64,000 bases of DNA from Obelidium mucronatum. Taxonomy: Eukaryota; Chytridiomycota; Chytridiomycetes; Chytridiales; Chytriomycetaceae. Below are positions 30,501 to 42,400 of the stretch, in pieces. The translations under genes were made by a program, and so were the position numbers. Each line of letters opens with the position of its first letter. The stretch's first letter is position 1. Under the pieces are notes generated by a model. That model saw only the letters and a program-made list of their open reading frames with translations. It was not told where the DNA came from and searched no databases. The stretch is taken from positions 186,001 through 250,000 of the forward strand of contig JAIVFH010000032.1 in assembly GCA_025765595.1 (NCBI GenBank). Reading direction: 5' to 3'.

Positions 30501-31890
30501 CTCGAACAACTGCTTCCCAAGAAAATGAGGCGTTATCAAATTGAATAGCGGGTGATGCCGCAGAATACTGTCGAATCGTTGGTGCGTCTGTTGGATCTGT
30601 TTCTGGGGCCAACAAAAAGGCAGCAAGACGTTTGTACGAAACGGCAAACTGAACAAACGTCCTAAATGCATATTTGTTGAGTATCAAAAGCTTCAAAGAA
30701 AATCTCAAAGACAATAACTCACAGGACGATATGTGGCAACATTCCAGAAATCCCAATCAGCGACATTAGGAAACTCAAGGATGGGAAAATAACTTCACTC
30801 TTCATTTCGTTACCAAGAGCTCCAAACGCAATGAAAGTCAACGGCGCAGTCAAGTTCTGCTGCATAATCAAACAACCAATGACAAGAACAAAACCAAAAA
30901 TCAGTTTGTAGAGCGCAGTGATCTGTTCTTTACGGGCAGCCTGGATCTTGGATTCCACGTGTTCCTCTTCGGCATTGTACTTGACAACTTTGACACCATA
31001 CAGAAACTCTCGAAGAACTGTCGTACGTTTGTCCATTGCTCCCATATAGGCGCCCATTGCTTTCCCAACGATAGGTGCAAAAAGAGCAGTCAAGAGACCA
31101 AAACCCAAAAAAACTCCTGCAGCGACGGCGGTGGATTTTCCCAAAAAGTTGGACACAAAGTACAAGGCAAATCCAAGTTGGATAGGCATCGCCCACGCCT
31201 TGTTGATGACATCGATGAAATCAAGAACCGTTGCAGTATCAGAGCCAACAAGAGTGTTGATTTTTCCTGCTGGAAACTCTTGCCTTGCCTTTGACGAAAG
31301 ACGAAGAGACTTTTGATAGATAGCATTTGTGATGGCAGCTTTCAAACGAGCTTGGAGAACGACGCTAATAGATGAGGAAGTTGTATGCGAGATGGAAATG
31401 ACCAAGTTCATTCCAAACATGAGCAGACCAAGGACGTAGCCGTTGTTGATGAAAGCGGTCCCACCATTCAGGAATGTAAGAATTTGACCAATCATCAAAC
31501 TGCTGGAAAGAGTCAGGGCAACGTAAACCGCTTGGCAAAGGGCATCGATTAGGACAAATGGCAAAACATGCGGCAGGAGGGTGGATAAAAAGCCAATTTT
31601 GGGCTTTTTTCCAGCAACTGCGTCTGATGTCTGAGCAACATAGCGATCGAGCCAGTGAATCGAATGCGACGCTTGTTCTTTGGTGGAGAGGAGAGGAAGG
31701 TCCTGAAGAAGAAATGATTACTTTTCGGGATCTGTAGTATTGAGTGCCATCACTAATCCCATACCTCTTCTGCCAATGGTTTCTTTGACCCAATCTTCAA
31801 CAAAGGAGTGATCCATCCCACCGTTGCAAACGAGAAGGGGTTCCACGATATATGGACTGCCTCAGAAGATGCGACAGCTTCGGATTTCAT
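27504..31890 (-). CDS. ABC transporter, ABCC (MRP) type, full length
   Basis: A multi-exon gene with ATG at 31890 and TAA at 27504, about 1,300 residues. Order: short N-terminus ('[17 protein letters not shown]', typical of ABCC), TMD1, NBD1 with Walker A 'GATGSGKSS', TMD2, and NBD2 with Walker A 'GRTGSGKST', signature 'LSAGQRQL' and Walker B '[12 protein letters not shown]'. ABCC proteins export organic anions, glutathione conjugates or xenobiotics at plasma or vacuolar membranes. In NBD1 the frame breaks once at an A5 run (30103-30107). With one A fewer, '[17 protein letters not shown]' and '[12 protein letters not shown]' read through, so this looks like an assembly insertion. No TMD0 is visible. 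Confidence 0.9.
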
Positions 31891-32035
31891 CTTTCTTTTT
31901 TTCTGATTGCCAAAAGTGGCGCTTTCACTTTAATGCGTCCAGCCACAAAATTTGGCAAATATCGTGGGCCGCGAGCGCAAGCCCACCAGATCTTCACATC
32001 ATGAATTTTATAGTAATTGCAACGAAAACACACCA

Positions 32036-33245
32036 CTACAACTTTGAAGCCGTGCTACATCTTTCAAAAATCCAAGTAGTGTAATCCGAAATAATTGACT
32101 GCTGAACTGTGGATTCATTGTGAACTGCAGAATAAATCAAATAAGGAAAAAACGTTTTGTATATCAGTACAATGCGCAAAAAAACTCACGTTCATGCCCC
32201 AGCTTCAAATCAGCCGCAAACTCAAAGTACTTCTTGTCACTAGATCCAATCTTTGAAAACAACTCACTCGATCCCGTTGCAATCGTCAATCTGTCGCTTT
32301 GGTTGTGGTACATGATGAGCGGGAACTTGAAATCACCAGCAGCAGCAGTGATTTCATCGATTCCGTCAAACATGTCTTTGGCAAGTTGAACGCTAATGAG
32401 TCCATGATTCAAAGGATCTTTAAGGTACTCCACAATGCGGTCTTCACTGCTGTTTATACCCATGATATCCAGTTCATTTGGTTGAGTGACTTTGGGGACA
32501 AAACTTCCCAAACTTCGAACAGCCCATAACACTGGCGCGCTTGGAGGAGCACCGGCTTTGATTGCAGGTGATTGAGAAATAACTCCACTCAAGTTTTGAA
32601 TTTTCGATCCGTGGTTCTTGGCGAAGAGCAGAGCCAACAGTCCGCCCATAGACTGTCCATACTGGGAAATAAAGTGATGATATTTTTTAGGGGTTGAAGG
32701 TCCGTCCTTCACAACCAACATACCGCAAACGTGGGAAGACTTTTTGGAACACCTTCCACGTCGATATTATACAACTGAAGCATATCGAGGTGAACTTGCA
32801 GAAAAGATCCGCAGTAGCCAGGAACTCCGTCCTTGTTGCTCTTCAAAGTGCGGCCGTGACCTCTCCAGTCCATTGAACGAACAAGAATTCCAGCTTGTGT
32901 GTACTTTTGGAAGTAAGACTGGTGAAAGAAGTTTTAAGTCAGGTTCTGAAACCAATTTGACAGTTAGATGCTCAACATAAGGCACATACATCATATCTTT
33001 CGCAGTGTTCTCCGAGCCCGTGGAAGTATAATAGTTGAGCCTTCACTTCGCCAGTTGGCTGGTCGCTCAAACGTTGGGTGATTAGAAATGCTTGTAAAGA
33101 CACCTCTCAGCATTTGGGTGATTACCTTCCAGATACGGTAGTAGATCTTGTGGCCATCTGTACTGGATTCAAAGTACGCTCCTGGTGCTTTATCTGTTGC
33201 AATATCGAAAGCGTCTTTGGCGATGCTCTTTGCATTAATGGTCAT
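32036..33245 (-). CDS. Alpha/beta hydrolase, monoglyceride-lipase / serine-aminopeptidase S33 type
   Basis: A spliced gene; the start at 33245 gives 'DGHKIYYRIWK', then 'YFHGLGEHCERYD' (oxyanion strand), 'SMDWRGHGRT', nucleophile elbow 'YGQSMGG' (GxSxG with Gln), 'MYHNQSDRLTIATGS' (acid region), and after a last intron 'GHELHNE' with the catalytic His. The family hydrolyses monoacylglycerols or related esters. The protein is cytosolic or membrane-associated; no signal peptide. The gene starts only 21 bases after the BBS1 stop codon on the same strand, so its promoter must lie within BBS1. A paralogue is at 59275-60495. Confidence 0.85.
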
Positions 33246-33266
33246 TTTTTTTAAGGCACACAAGGG

Positions 33267-35960
33267 TCAAAAACAATAGAGTATTTTTGGAATCACGAGC
33301 TTAGAAGAAACCAAAACACAGCCAACCGCTGCGTCTTCCACCAAACTCACTTCAGCAACACCATTCTCACTACTGCAAACAAGCGAACTGTCATCCCGTG
33401 CATGAAGAAAAGTAGACCTGTTGGTAGAGTGCCGAGGCGATAACGGCGGTATTTCTATTCCTCCGTACTCTATGCGATACAGTTCTGGGTCTGCAGTAAT
33501 CATCAACAATGTTGGAGGCGAATCTCCATCTCCAGTATTAGTCACTGTAACATAGATTCGCCAAGTTGGACCCATTCCCTTTATATGGCAATCTACTTTT
33601 AGCATTGTTTTCTGGGAAACAGGATTCGCATTGTTTTGGTTCAAGGAGAATGACGTTTTGGCGGCCAGCAACCGTAGTCGCATCAAATCATGCTGCAGGT
33701 TCTCATATATGGCTGAAAAAGGAAATCGAGTCAGTGCAATTTTTTATTTTTAATAATTTGATACCTTTTGCGTTCTCCCTTTCATTCTTGATTGTTTCTA
33801 AATACAAACGAGTTTTCCTCGCGATTGGAAGCGGCTGTTCAACCGGTTCTGGAGTATTCGATCCATCAAATGAATGTCGATTTTGAGACTGGTTGACCTC
33901 AGGCGCGGTATTCAGATCACAATGCCGTCGAAGAATACGTATGTCTAGTTCTCCTTGAGAACCGATCATGACCAAGGAGCCCCCATCACGCCCAAATTTA
34001 CCAAATCGAAGGGCATAAATCGGATTCTATAGATTATCTGTGTTAAAGCCACGCGACATCTTTTTAGAAACTCAACTGTAACAGATATATTCGAAATCAA
34101 ACTCCTGCCTCGATATATCCTCACTTCTCGATTCGAAAGAGCAACCGCAAATCCTGTAAACCCCTTTTCATGGTCACGAAGTTCTTGAATGCACGTGATT
34201 GGAGATTGAAATCGGAGTTTGAAGTCGAAAGTTCCCTTAAAATAACGCGATGAATACCTAATAAAATTGCAACTCAGCAGATCAACCTCACTGAGAATGT
34301 ACGAAGATATTGTCCGGTTTACTGTTGCCACCAGGTACCCAGTCCGTGATGGACAAATACCTACAGCAGAAGACTCCAAAAGGGACACTCTTTTCACTTC
34401 ATTTCTGTAAGGAAGTTATTCTTTTTTAATTCTGTCGTTGCAGAAACGTACCTTGATATAATATAGAAGCCTCCATCACGACAAATCACGGCGATTGCAA
34501 ACCCTCTTTCATAACTACCGAGAATAGATATTTGGGATATTGCGTGATGAAGCTTGAAAGTTTCAATAATAGAGTAGCCAGGCGGACTGACAATGTACAA
34601 CATCCCCTCTTCGGTTCCAATTACAATCATTCCTTGAGCGTCATAAGATTCGCTATTTCTATTCAGAACTCCCATGCATGATATTTCTGCCTAGATGGGG
34701 GATTTTGGAGTGCTTCTCGAGACAATAAATCAAGAACATTATACCTGAGTTAGCAAGGGAGACGTGGCCTCGTCTGAGACAAACTGTTGCCGCTCTCGAG
34801 CAGAAGCGAAAGATAAAAGGTCCAGACTCCTTTGCGCCAATTGCACGCCACTTGCTCTCAGATCATTCAGCCGCGAACAAGAGTATTCCACAATCGCCTC
34901 GTCAACAAATCCGCCAGCTTCTTTTCCGGGATTTAAAAATTCGGCGACAGATACAAGAACGCTTTCAGCTGCTGTACTCAAGTCTTGCCAGATTTCGTAT
35001 TCTTCCGAATTGGGTCGAATGAAGGGAAGTGTGAATCTTTGGAAAGGTGTATGGGCGTGGTACATGTAGACGTCAGCGCCGGATCCTAATGCAATGACAG
35101 GAATTCGAGGTGTCGTTTCCGCATCTGGGTAGAAATGAATCAAGGAAACTGGGATGGCTGGAACTTTGTGTTCATTGAGGAGGTGGTGACCTGTATGAAA
35201 ATTTTCATGTTATGATCTGTTCAATATATAGATTTGCTTTATACTGACCGCGGAATGTTTTGAGGCTAGTCTGAATGGGATGACGCGTATCAGAGAGATT
35301 ATTGCATGTGTCTGCAACCACGAGATTGCACTCTGATGACCCGTCTATGCACACAAGAGCCATACAAGAATTTAAGGGAGTCAAGATTCCTGTAGATTCA
35401 ATTTGAAGACCTGGAAGCCATAATTTATCGTCTCCATATTCCTCCATCACAATAGGTTGGGCGCGTTTTTCTGAATAACGTATTAAGAGGCGATAAGTAG
35501 CATGCTCACAAATTAAGAAGTTTAATAAATACTGCAGACCTCGAATTTGGTTGCGAGATGTGGCATGTTTTCCTTGACTTTTTTCAATTTTGACATCCAG
35601 AGCATGAGCAGCCTTTTTGTTTGGGGAAACATAGAACGACGAGACGCTAGGGCGCGAAATAGACTCAGCTGAATAGAGAATATTCTGTTCATTCAGAGTC
35701 TGGCTTGAGTTTGTTTCTTCCAGACGACTGCGACCCTTTGGCGAATCATCTGTTCCAAAAGCCTCATTTCGATCTCCAAGCGAACTTATCGAGTTTCTAA
35801 GAGTTGTTGTTGAGGCTGTCGCTTCGGTGCTCAGTGGGTTTTGACGTGTTTTCCGCCTGAGGTTCAGTCCGACGAAAGACCCAAAAGAGCCAAATATTCC
35901 CCCGTTCGAATTAGAAGAAGAAGGATTCTGAGCCGTCGCGTCTTGGGCTTCTTGTTGCAT
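33267..35960 (-). CDS. BBS1: BBSome subunit BBS1
   Basis: A multi-exon gene, ATG 35960, stop 33267. The order matches BBS1: a beta-propeller starting with 'LNSCMALVCIDGSSECNLVV' and 'IPVIALGSGADVYMYHAHTP'; an inserted helical segment ('VEYSCSRLNDLRASG'); more propeller blades ('IVIGTEEGMLYIV', 'VALSNREVRIYRGRSLI'); then 'RKTRLYLETIKNERENAK' and a C-terminal appendage ('KGMGPTWRIYVTVTNTG'). The Ser-rich N-terminal 120 residues are lineage-specific. BBS1 contacts ARL6 and membrane cargo in the BBSome, which moves proteins in cilia and flagella. Its presence implies a flagellated zoospore. One possible intron near 35475-35540 is in frame and unresolved. Confidence 0.85.
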
Positions 35961-36059
35961 TTAGAGCAAGTTGACTTTCACAAGTCCTTTTTAATTTCGG
36001 GCAAACAGCAAATTACGGGGCCTTTGCGCGATCACCGCCCAACAAACAACGCATTGAAA
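35961..36059. promoter_or_regulatory. Compact bidirectional promoter between BBS1 and a CAP gene
   Basis: Only 99 bases separate the two divergent start codons (35960 minus, 36060 plus), so both promoters must fit here or overlap the genes. No TATA box is obvious. Confidence 0.5.
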
Positions 36060-37731
36060 ATGGCCTCATTGCTTCTTCTCGCCGCCGCCGCCTTGGCGCC
36101 GCTGGCCGAAGCGCGCAAATACCACGGCCTTGGCGGCCACTACAACCCGCTCTTCAGCGTGCGCAACATCCAGCAGACGCAAGACTGCCAGTTCACGTAC
36201 ACCACGCTGGCGAACGACACCTGCGGCTCCATTGCAGCCCAGTACGTGATGGTAAGCGAGGGGCAGGCTGGGTTGGCCGAAGAGGCTTGTTCTGATCACC
36301 TGACTCTCCCTAGACTGTGTCCTCCTTCAAGACGCTCAACCCGGAAGTCTCTTGCGGCGACGGACTCGTGCTGGATGCAAACAGACTCGTGTGCGTTCCG
36401 AATGACAGCTTGGATCCTTCGCGAAAGTCTCTGGCGCATTCGCCAATTGCCAACGCTAATGCGACTTCCTTCAACTGCGACTTCAGCTACGTTCTGCAAA
36501 AAGGAGATTCTTGTTCCTCGGTTTCTTCACTGTTTAATGTCTCTGCTATTGATCTCTTCTACCTGAACCAGCAGTTAAACTGTCTGGACTCTGCCACGTC
36601 AGTTGGGAAGCCGCTTTGTCTTGCTGGTGTGTTCAACACTACCACTGGAACCATCTCGGTTGGAGGTTCAAAGAATTCAACGACTGTATCTTCGATTGAA
36701 CGTTCGGAGCTGTGTCTTGCAACTGTTGACGTAGCTGGAACCAACCAAACTTGTGTTGACGTCGCACATTCCAACAATATCACTATTTCTCAATTGGGCA
36801 CTTGGAACAAAGGCATTGACTGTTGGAATGTGGTAGATGGAACCACTGTCTGTGTTGCTTCCAACGCAACAACTCCAACCACCACGTCCACAACGACAAC
36901 GTCTTTGGTTGCGACTCAAACTGTCGCAGACTTTGTCGCATCGGCTTCGCCAGCTCAGCAATCTCCACAGCCAGAGCCATCGCCTCCTCCTCCTCCTCCT
37001 CCTCAATGTGTTCCTTCTACAACTTGCACTCCTAGTGACTGTGGACTAACAATCAAGGATAACTGTGGAAACGATCTGGTTTGTCAGGCTTGCCCTTGTC
37101 AAAGAACTACAACTTGTAGCTCTGATCAATGTGGAACTACCATTTGGGATAACTGTGGGAACCAGCTGACCTGTCAGGATTGTCCACCGCCCCCACCTCC
37201 ACCACCACCACCTCCTCCTCCTCCTCCTGCACAAGACCCGTGTTCGGTAATTGTTGGTATCGCATACCAATACGGAGCTAGTAACAGCGCTCAAGCAGCT
37301 CTTGACATGCACAATCGAATCCGATCTTACGTCAACTCAGTTCGCGGGTCAAACTTGGCACAACTGTCTTGGTCTTCAGCATTGGAAAGTCAAGCGTATG
37401 CTGATGCGGTATACTCGGTAAACGTAAATGGTTGCTCCTCAGGCCGCCTTTCTCATAATCCAGTTTTTGGACCCGCCCGGGCCAAGAGTCTTGGTTGGAG
37501 CAACTATGTGAATGCAATCCAGAGTTTTATTGAGTATAATGATGGCAACGGGTCTGAATGTGCACAATGTGAGTCTCTTCTATTTCCTGTTTTTTGCATC
37601 ATAATCGCTAAAACGTCTTTGCAGATTTCAATAATGGAGTTACAAACTCTCACTTTGGTTTTATGGTTGGTGGGTTTTCGCAGTTGGGATGCTCACTCTA
37701 CAACTGTGTTGTTGGCTGTGACTATGCATAG
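36060..37731 (+). CDS. Secreted CAP/SCP protein with three LysM-like repeats and two cysteine modules
   Basis: Three exons: 36060-36251, 36314-37568 and 37625-37731 (517 aa). The start at 36060 gives a signal peptide (MASLLLLAAAALAP...). Three LysM-like segments follow ('FTYTTLANDTCGSIAA', 'FSYVLQKGDSCSSVSSLF', 'VAGTNQTCVDVAHSNN'), each ending in a conserved Cys before a short linker. Then come a Ser/Thr/Pro stretch, two modules of the TTCxxxxCGxxIxDNCGNxLxC type, a run of about 13 Pro, and a divergent CAP domain ('ALDMHNRIRSYVNSV', 'LESQAYADAVYSV', 'NSHFGFMVGGFSQLGCS'). The multiple LysM-like repeats suggest chitin binding (inference). The decayed copy at 7330-7790 belongs to this subtype. 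Confidence 0.88.
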
Positions 37732-37836
37732 TGATGCTCTTTTTCAGCATTCTCTTTTTTCTTTAAAGAAGTGCCTCATTATTGTTTTCGAAGTTCAGAA
37801 TAATAGTCCTCATTTTTCTATTTTTTCTATTGAAGA

Positions 37837-39273
37837 ATGAGCAGAACCTCGGCATTCGCAAGTCCTGAAATTCTTCCCATCTCCAAACCAGAAGAACTTC
37901 CGATTTACGATAACAACTTTGCAAATGTAACTGGCGCTGGCGCCCTTTTCGAACAGCTAGCCCTTGATATTGCTTCAACAAACAACTGTGCCGATATTAT
38001 TCGCAAATGGTATTCCCCAGAGTCTTTCAATGATCCAGGATCTGATTAAACTTATATCAAACTTCTGCAGGGGATACACATGCCAAGTGCATCGCGTCCT
38101 CACAAAAGACAACGTCCTCCTCACAACCCACAGAATCCAATCACGAAACAAATTCAACCAAAACAAAACATCCCCACCGATTCTATTATGGCACGGCTTT
38201 GGAGGAAGCGGGAATTGTTTTGTCTGTGCCCCTGAACGCAACAGCAACCTCCCATTCCATCTGATTGAAAAGGGCGGGTTTGACATTTGGCTTGGAAACG
38301 CACGCGGGCCGCTGTACACGGATTTCACTCTGCGTGGATCTAAAATCTTTTCGATCGATGATATAGTTCAGCATGATATCCCAGCCGTCGTGGATTACAT
38401 TACAAAATACACGAGTCATCCTAAATTAATCTACATTGGAATCTCTCAAGGAACAACCTCTATATTCGGCGCTTTATCTATCCACAGCGAATTAAACAAG
38501 AGAATCCATCTCGTGATTGCTCTCGCACCTACACTGCGGCCAAGTATAGATTCAATTGCGGGAATTGTGTTCCCTTTGTTTCAACATCTTGGCGCCAACG
38601 TTGCAAACAATGTTTATTTGCATTCAACAATGCTGTTTAAAGATTTGATTCCCTCCAAGATCTCCTCTAAAATAGTTGGGGCAATTACGCAGTTTGGATT
38701 CAAATGGGATTTCTCCATTCTTGGAAGTGACACGAGACTTGTGCCTCTAGTGGCGCACGCGTACCATGGAACCAGTCGTGAAGTTATTGATGTATATACG
38801 CAGGATTTTTTGTTTGAGAATCTAATCCGAATAATATTTTTATCCATTTAGCACTGGCTTCAAACAATGAAACAAGACATATCCTTCTCGTATTATCAAC
38901 GAAAATCACTCGATCTCTTTAATCCGATGGGCCATCAACATGTTTCCCCCGTTCGATACCCCACCAAGGTGACTCAACTGCTTTAACATTCTGATATTAT
39001 TGCCTGCTAAAAGGCAAATACAAAAAAAATCTTCAGCACATCACAGTCCCGATACATTTATTTTACAGTCTATCAGACTCCATCACTGATATCACCCAGC
39101 TGACCGAAAACTTACCAGCAGCAAACACAAGCTTCGTAGAAATCAAAGAATACTCGCATTTCGAATTCCTCTTTGGAAAAGACGCGAAGCAGAAAGTGTT
39201 TGACCCAATCGCGGATATCATAATTGATTCGCTTCCACCTTGTGGAAGTTCTAACCCTGATAAGACATTATAA
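37837..39273 (+). CDS. Acid lipase / steryl ester hydrolase (AB-hydrolase-associated lipase family)
   Basis: Four exons: 37837-38009, 38071-38791, 38852-38968 and 39037-39273 (415 aa, frame intact). After splicing the start of the core reads 'IIRKWGYTCQVHRVLTKDNV', the typical N-terminal signature of lysosomal acid lipases and yeast Tgl1/Yeh-type steryl ester hydrolases. 'LLWHGFGGSGNCFV' gives the oxyanion region, 'YIGISQGTTS' the nucleophile (GxSxG), 'YSLSDSITD' the acid, and 'YSHFEFLFGKDA' the catalytic His. It would cleave sterol esters or triacylglycerols on lipid droplets or in vacuoles. No cleavable signal peptide is clear. It starts 105 bases after the CAP gene stop. Confidence 0.87.
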
Positions 39274-39453
39274 ACCAGAATGAAGATTCTTTTTATATAT
39301 TCTTTATTTTCTTTCCAACGAATACACCTCTAACAAACCAGCAAGGCAAAGGTATCCAATAAACACGTAAAAAGAACCCAAAAAACAGGCGCGCCCACAC
39401 ACACACGTACAGACATCCATAACTTAATTAGACAATGAAACGCCATCTGATCA

Positions 39454-42400
39454 TCAAACGAGCCCGCCCATGGTGATATCGGTGCCTCCGTTTTCTTTCC
39501 CTCCTCTCCTTCCACTCATCCTCCTAGTCGAATCACCACGCTTCAAAGAACCACCCCGCTTCAAATCCACTCGCTTATCAATTCCTTCGGACGTATTTTC
39601 AGGTGGAGACACCACATCACCAAGCACATCATCAACATCAACCATTTCCTCGTCCTCCGATAGACCAACACCACCAGCTCCACTACCACATCTACCATCA
39701 CCAACCGAACCTTGCCCTTTTCTTTTTTCCAACAACATTTTCAAGACCCCATGCATTCCTTCTCTCCGTCTCTCCAGCACACCTCGCCTCTTGACTTCCA
39801 TCATCTGCGCGCGCTCACAACTCGCTTTATACAAGATATCCCAGATATTCTTATCTCCCGCTACTACTACACGGCGTGTTCTTTTCTTTGACCGCGACCA
39901 ATTCAGTCCACCACCTCTTCTTTCTATCCCAGCAATTCCAGGATCACTTCCACTCCCGAAAACGCGACGATTGCGCTTCAAAAAGACAGGCCCAGTAATA
40001 ATCGGGCCTAACGGATCTTCTTCCGTCATGCATGGATGATACAGCGACCGCAAGTTCCGCGACAAGAACGGAAGTCCTCGTTCTCCCCCTTCTCCATGTT
40101 TTCCACCGGTAGAGTTCACTTGATCCCATGCATCTCTATACAACGTGAGTAACGTATCTCTCGGAGTGATGTTGTTGAAATACGATATATTGACTCCAGT
40201 GTCGAATGGAGTTCCATCTTCAGTTAGAACTTGAACGACAAAGGGAAGGTATTGGGAGGACGGTTTGGGGCACAAGGGACGGCGAATGAATGAGAATGGT
40301 TCTTTGAGATTGATTTCTTCGGCATCGCGATCGAGAAGTGCTGGATCGAGAGTTGTGAGAGTTGCTGGAAAAAAAAAACTCTGGTTTAAAACGCCTACAC
40401 ACACAAGAACAATAATCAGAAAAAACAAAAGAAAACACAAACAGAGTTTAAGGGCCTTGATTTCGCTTCTAGTTTCGTTTTTGTTGATGCCCAAAAATCC
40501 TGTTTGAACCCCATGGTTAGTTCACTTTTAAATTGTTAGTGTTATTTTTGGAATACCTCGACACTTAATTGCACCACATCGGCATTTCTTCATGGGACCA
40601 AACGACTCGAATTTATAATCATATGTAAGTTCCATCCCGGCTTGGATATCCTGATCCGCAAACAACCCAACATGATACTCTCCATTAACACTCCTATTCA
40701 GAAGATCAATCAAATGCTTACACAAAGAAAGCAATTAAAAAAGAAGCGTTACCATTTCTCAATCCTACAATTCGGTGCGCATGAATGATTCACAAAACGA
40801 GCATCACTACCCTTTCGACAACCATCAATAACTTCACTCTTGTCATAGTTCAAAAAGTAGTAATGCTCCGTGTGTGAATAGATAGTGTTCATACGCTCAA
40901 TGCATGTCTCCTGACTTATTATTTCTCCGCAATACTCCATCAGGAAAGTGTTTTTTGGGTGCAAGACTGTTGTTCGGATTCCAAACCCACGACCAAGAGT
41001 CTGAAGGAGTACAATGCAGATTAATTTTATCTTGTGTCAGTTTCTAAAAAAAACCCGTTATCTGACACCACTCAAAAACATACCTCACAAATTTCCAGTC
41101 CTGGCGCAGACTCACCACGCTTGGAACGATTGGTTTGAGCAAGCTGCACCCGCCGGGCATTTTCCATCCGTGCACTCAAATTGCATCATTCTAAAGCATC
41201 GAAAGTCAGTATGCCACACCCATCCTTCACACACACACACAAATATACACACCTGTTCAAACATCCCTTTCCACAAGCAGGACTGCCATCTTCGGGAGCT
41301 TTACAACCACAAATAGGGGTTTCAGCAGCTTTTCTAGGTTTCCTATCAACAAATATATCTGTACCGACTGTCACTATAACGCGAAAGAAGCAGGAGGCAC
41401 AATGAAGAAAAATAACTCAACTCTTCCTGATTCGAACAAATTGCTCCGGTTTTCTCTTTCCAATAGCTGACAACTGGGGCAATGGAGCCTTTTCAAATAA
41501 TATGTTTGTTATCAGATAATAAATCGCAAGCCAAAAGTTCCAAGAATCTTTTACCATTTCACCAGCACCAACAACTTTCACAAATCGGAACAAATCATAC
41601 GGCAAGCAAAAATCTTCCTCCGTATTCAAGAGCGTTTCTCCATAGTACATTGGCATACTGAATTTAAATGGCTTCTTTCTCGCATACGAACTCGAATGCA
41701 CCACCAGCAGCCACTTTCCCACTCGCAGAAGCTTCAACTGCATTATCAACGTCCATCAAATCTTTTTCCGCCAAAGTGCCACCATCCTCTACAACAGGAA
41801 CGGGTGTTTGCTGCCTTTTTTCCCTTTCGAATGAGTCGAAGTTGGAGTTACTGAACCAGCAGCTTTACTGCACTTTCGTGCATGCCCCACAATCGACGCC
41901 ATAGGACTATACTTTGCACCACAGCGGCAGTGAAAGTATCCATCCGAATCTCTCTCCAAAACTGAAGAAAAAAAACAGTTCATCAATCAGAAATAGGCCA
42001 AACAAAAAAAACACCTATTACTTGTTTTTGTCGAGTCTCCTGGAAACACTATTTCTGCAGTTAATTTATGATATGTGCTACGATGTGATGCGAGCTCTTT
42101 AGGGTTCACGAGAAATGCTCCACATCCGGGAAAGTCGCATTGAAATTGAATCGGTTCATTATTCTTTGGCATTTGGTCAACCTTGTACCCGACCGGTCGG
42201 CCTCGCTTCCGTTGAACAGGAGCAACAATCGTGGTCGATGTGGAAGCCCCCGAGGGAGAAGAACAGACATCAAGTAAAGCTAGGCAATGGGGTGGCAGCA
42301 GTGGGCAGAGGGATTGACGCAGGCTTTGGTTCTGAATCTTCGGAGGCAGGCGCCATTGTAGAATCAAAAGATGATACATCTGAAGGAGTCGCGTGAGAAC

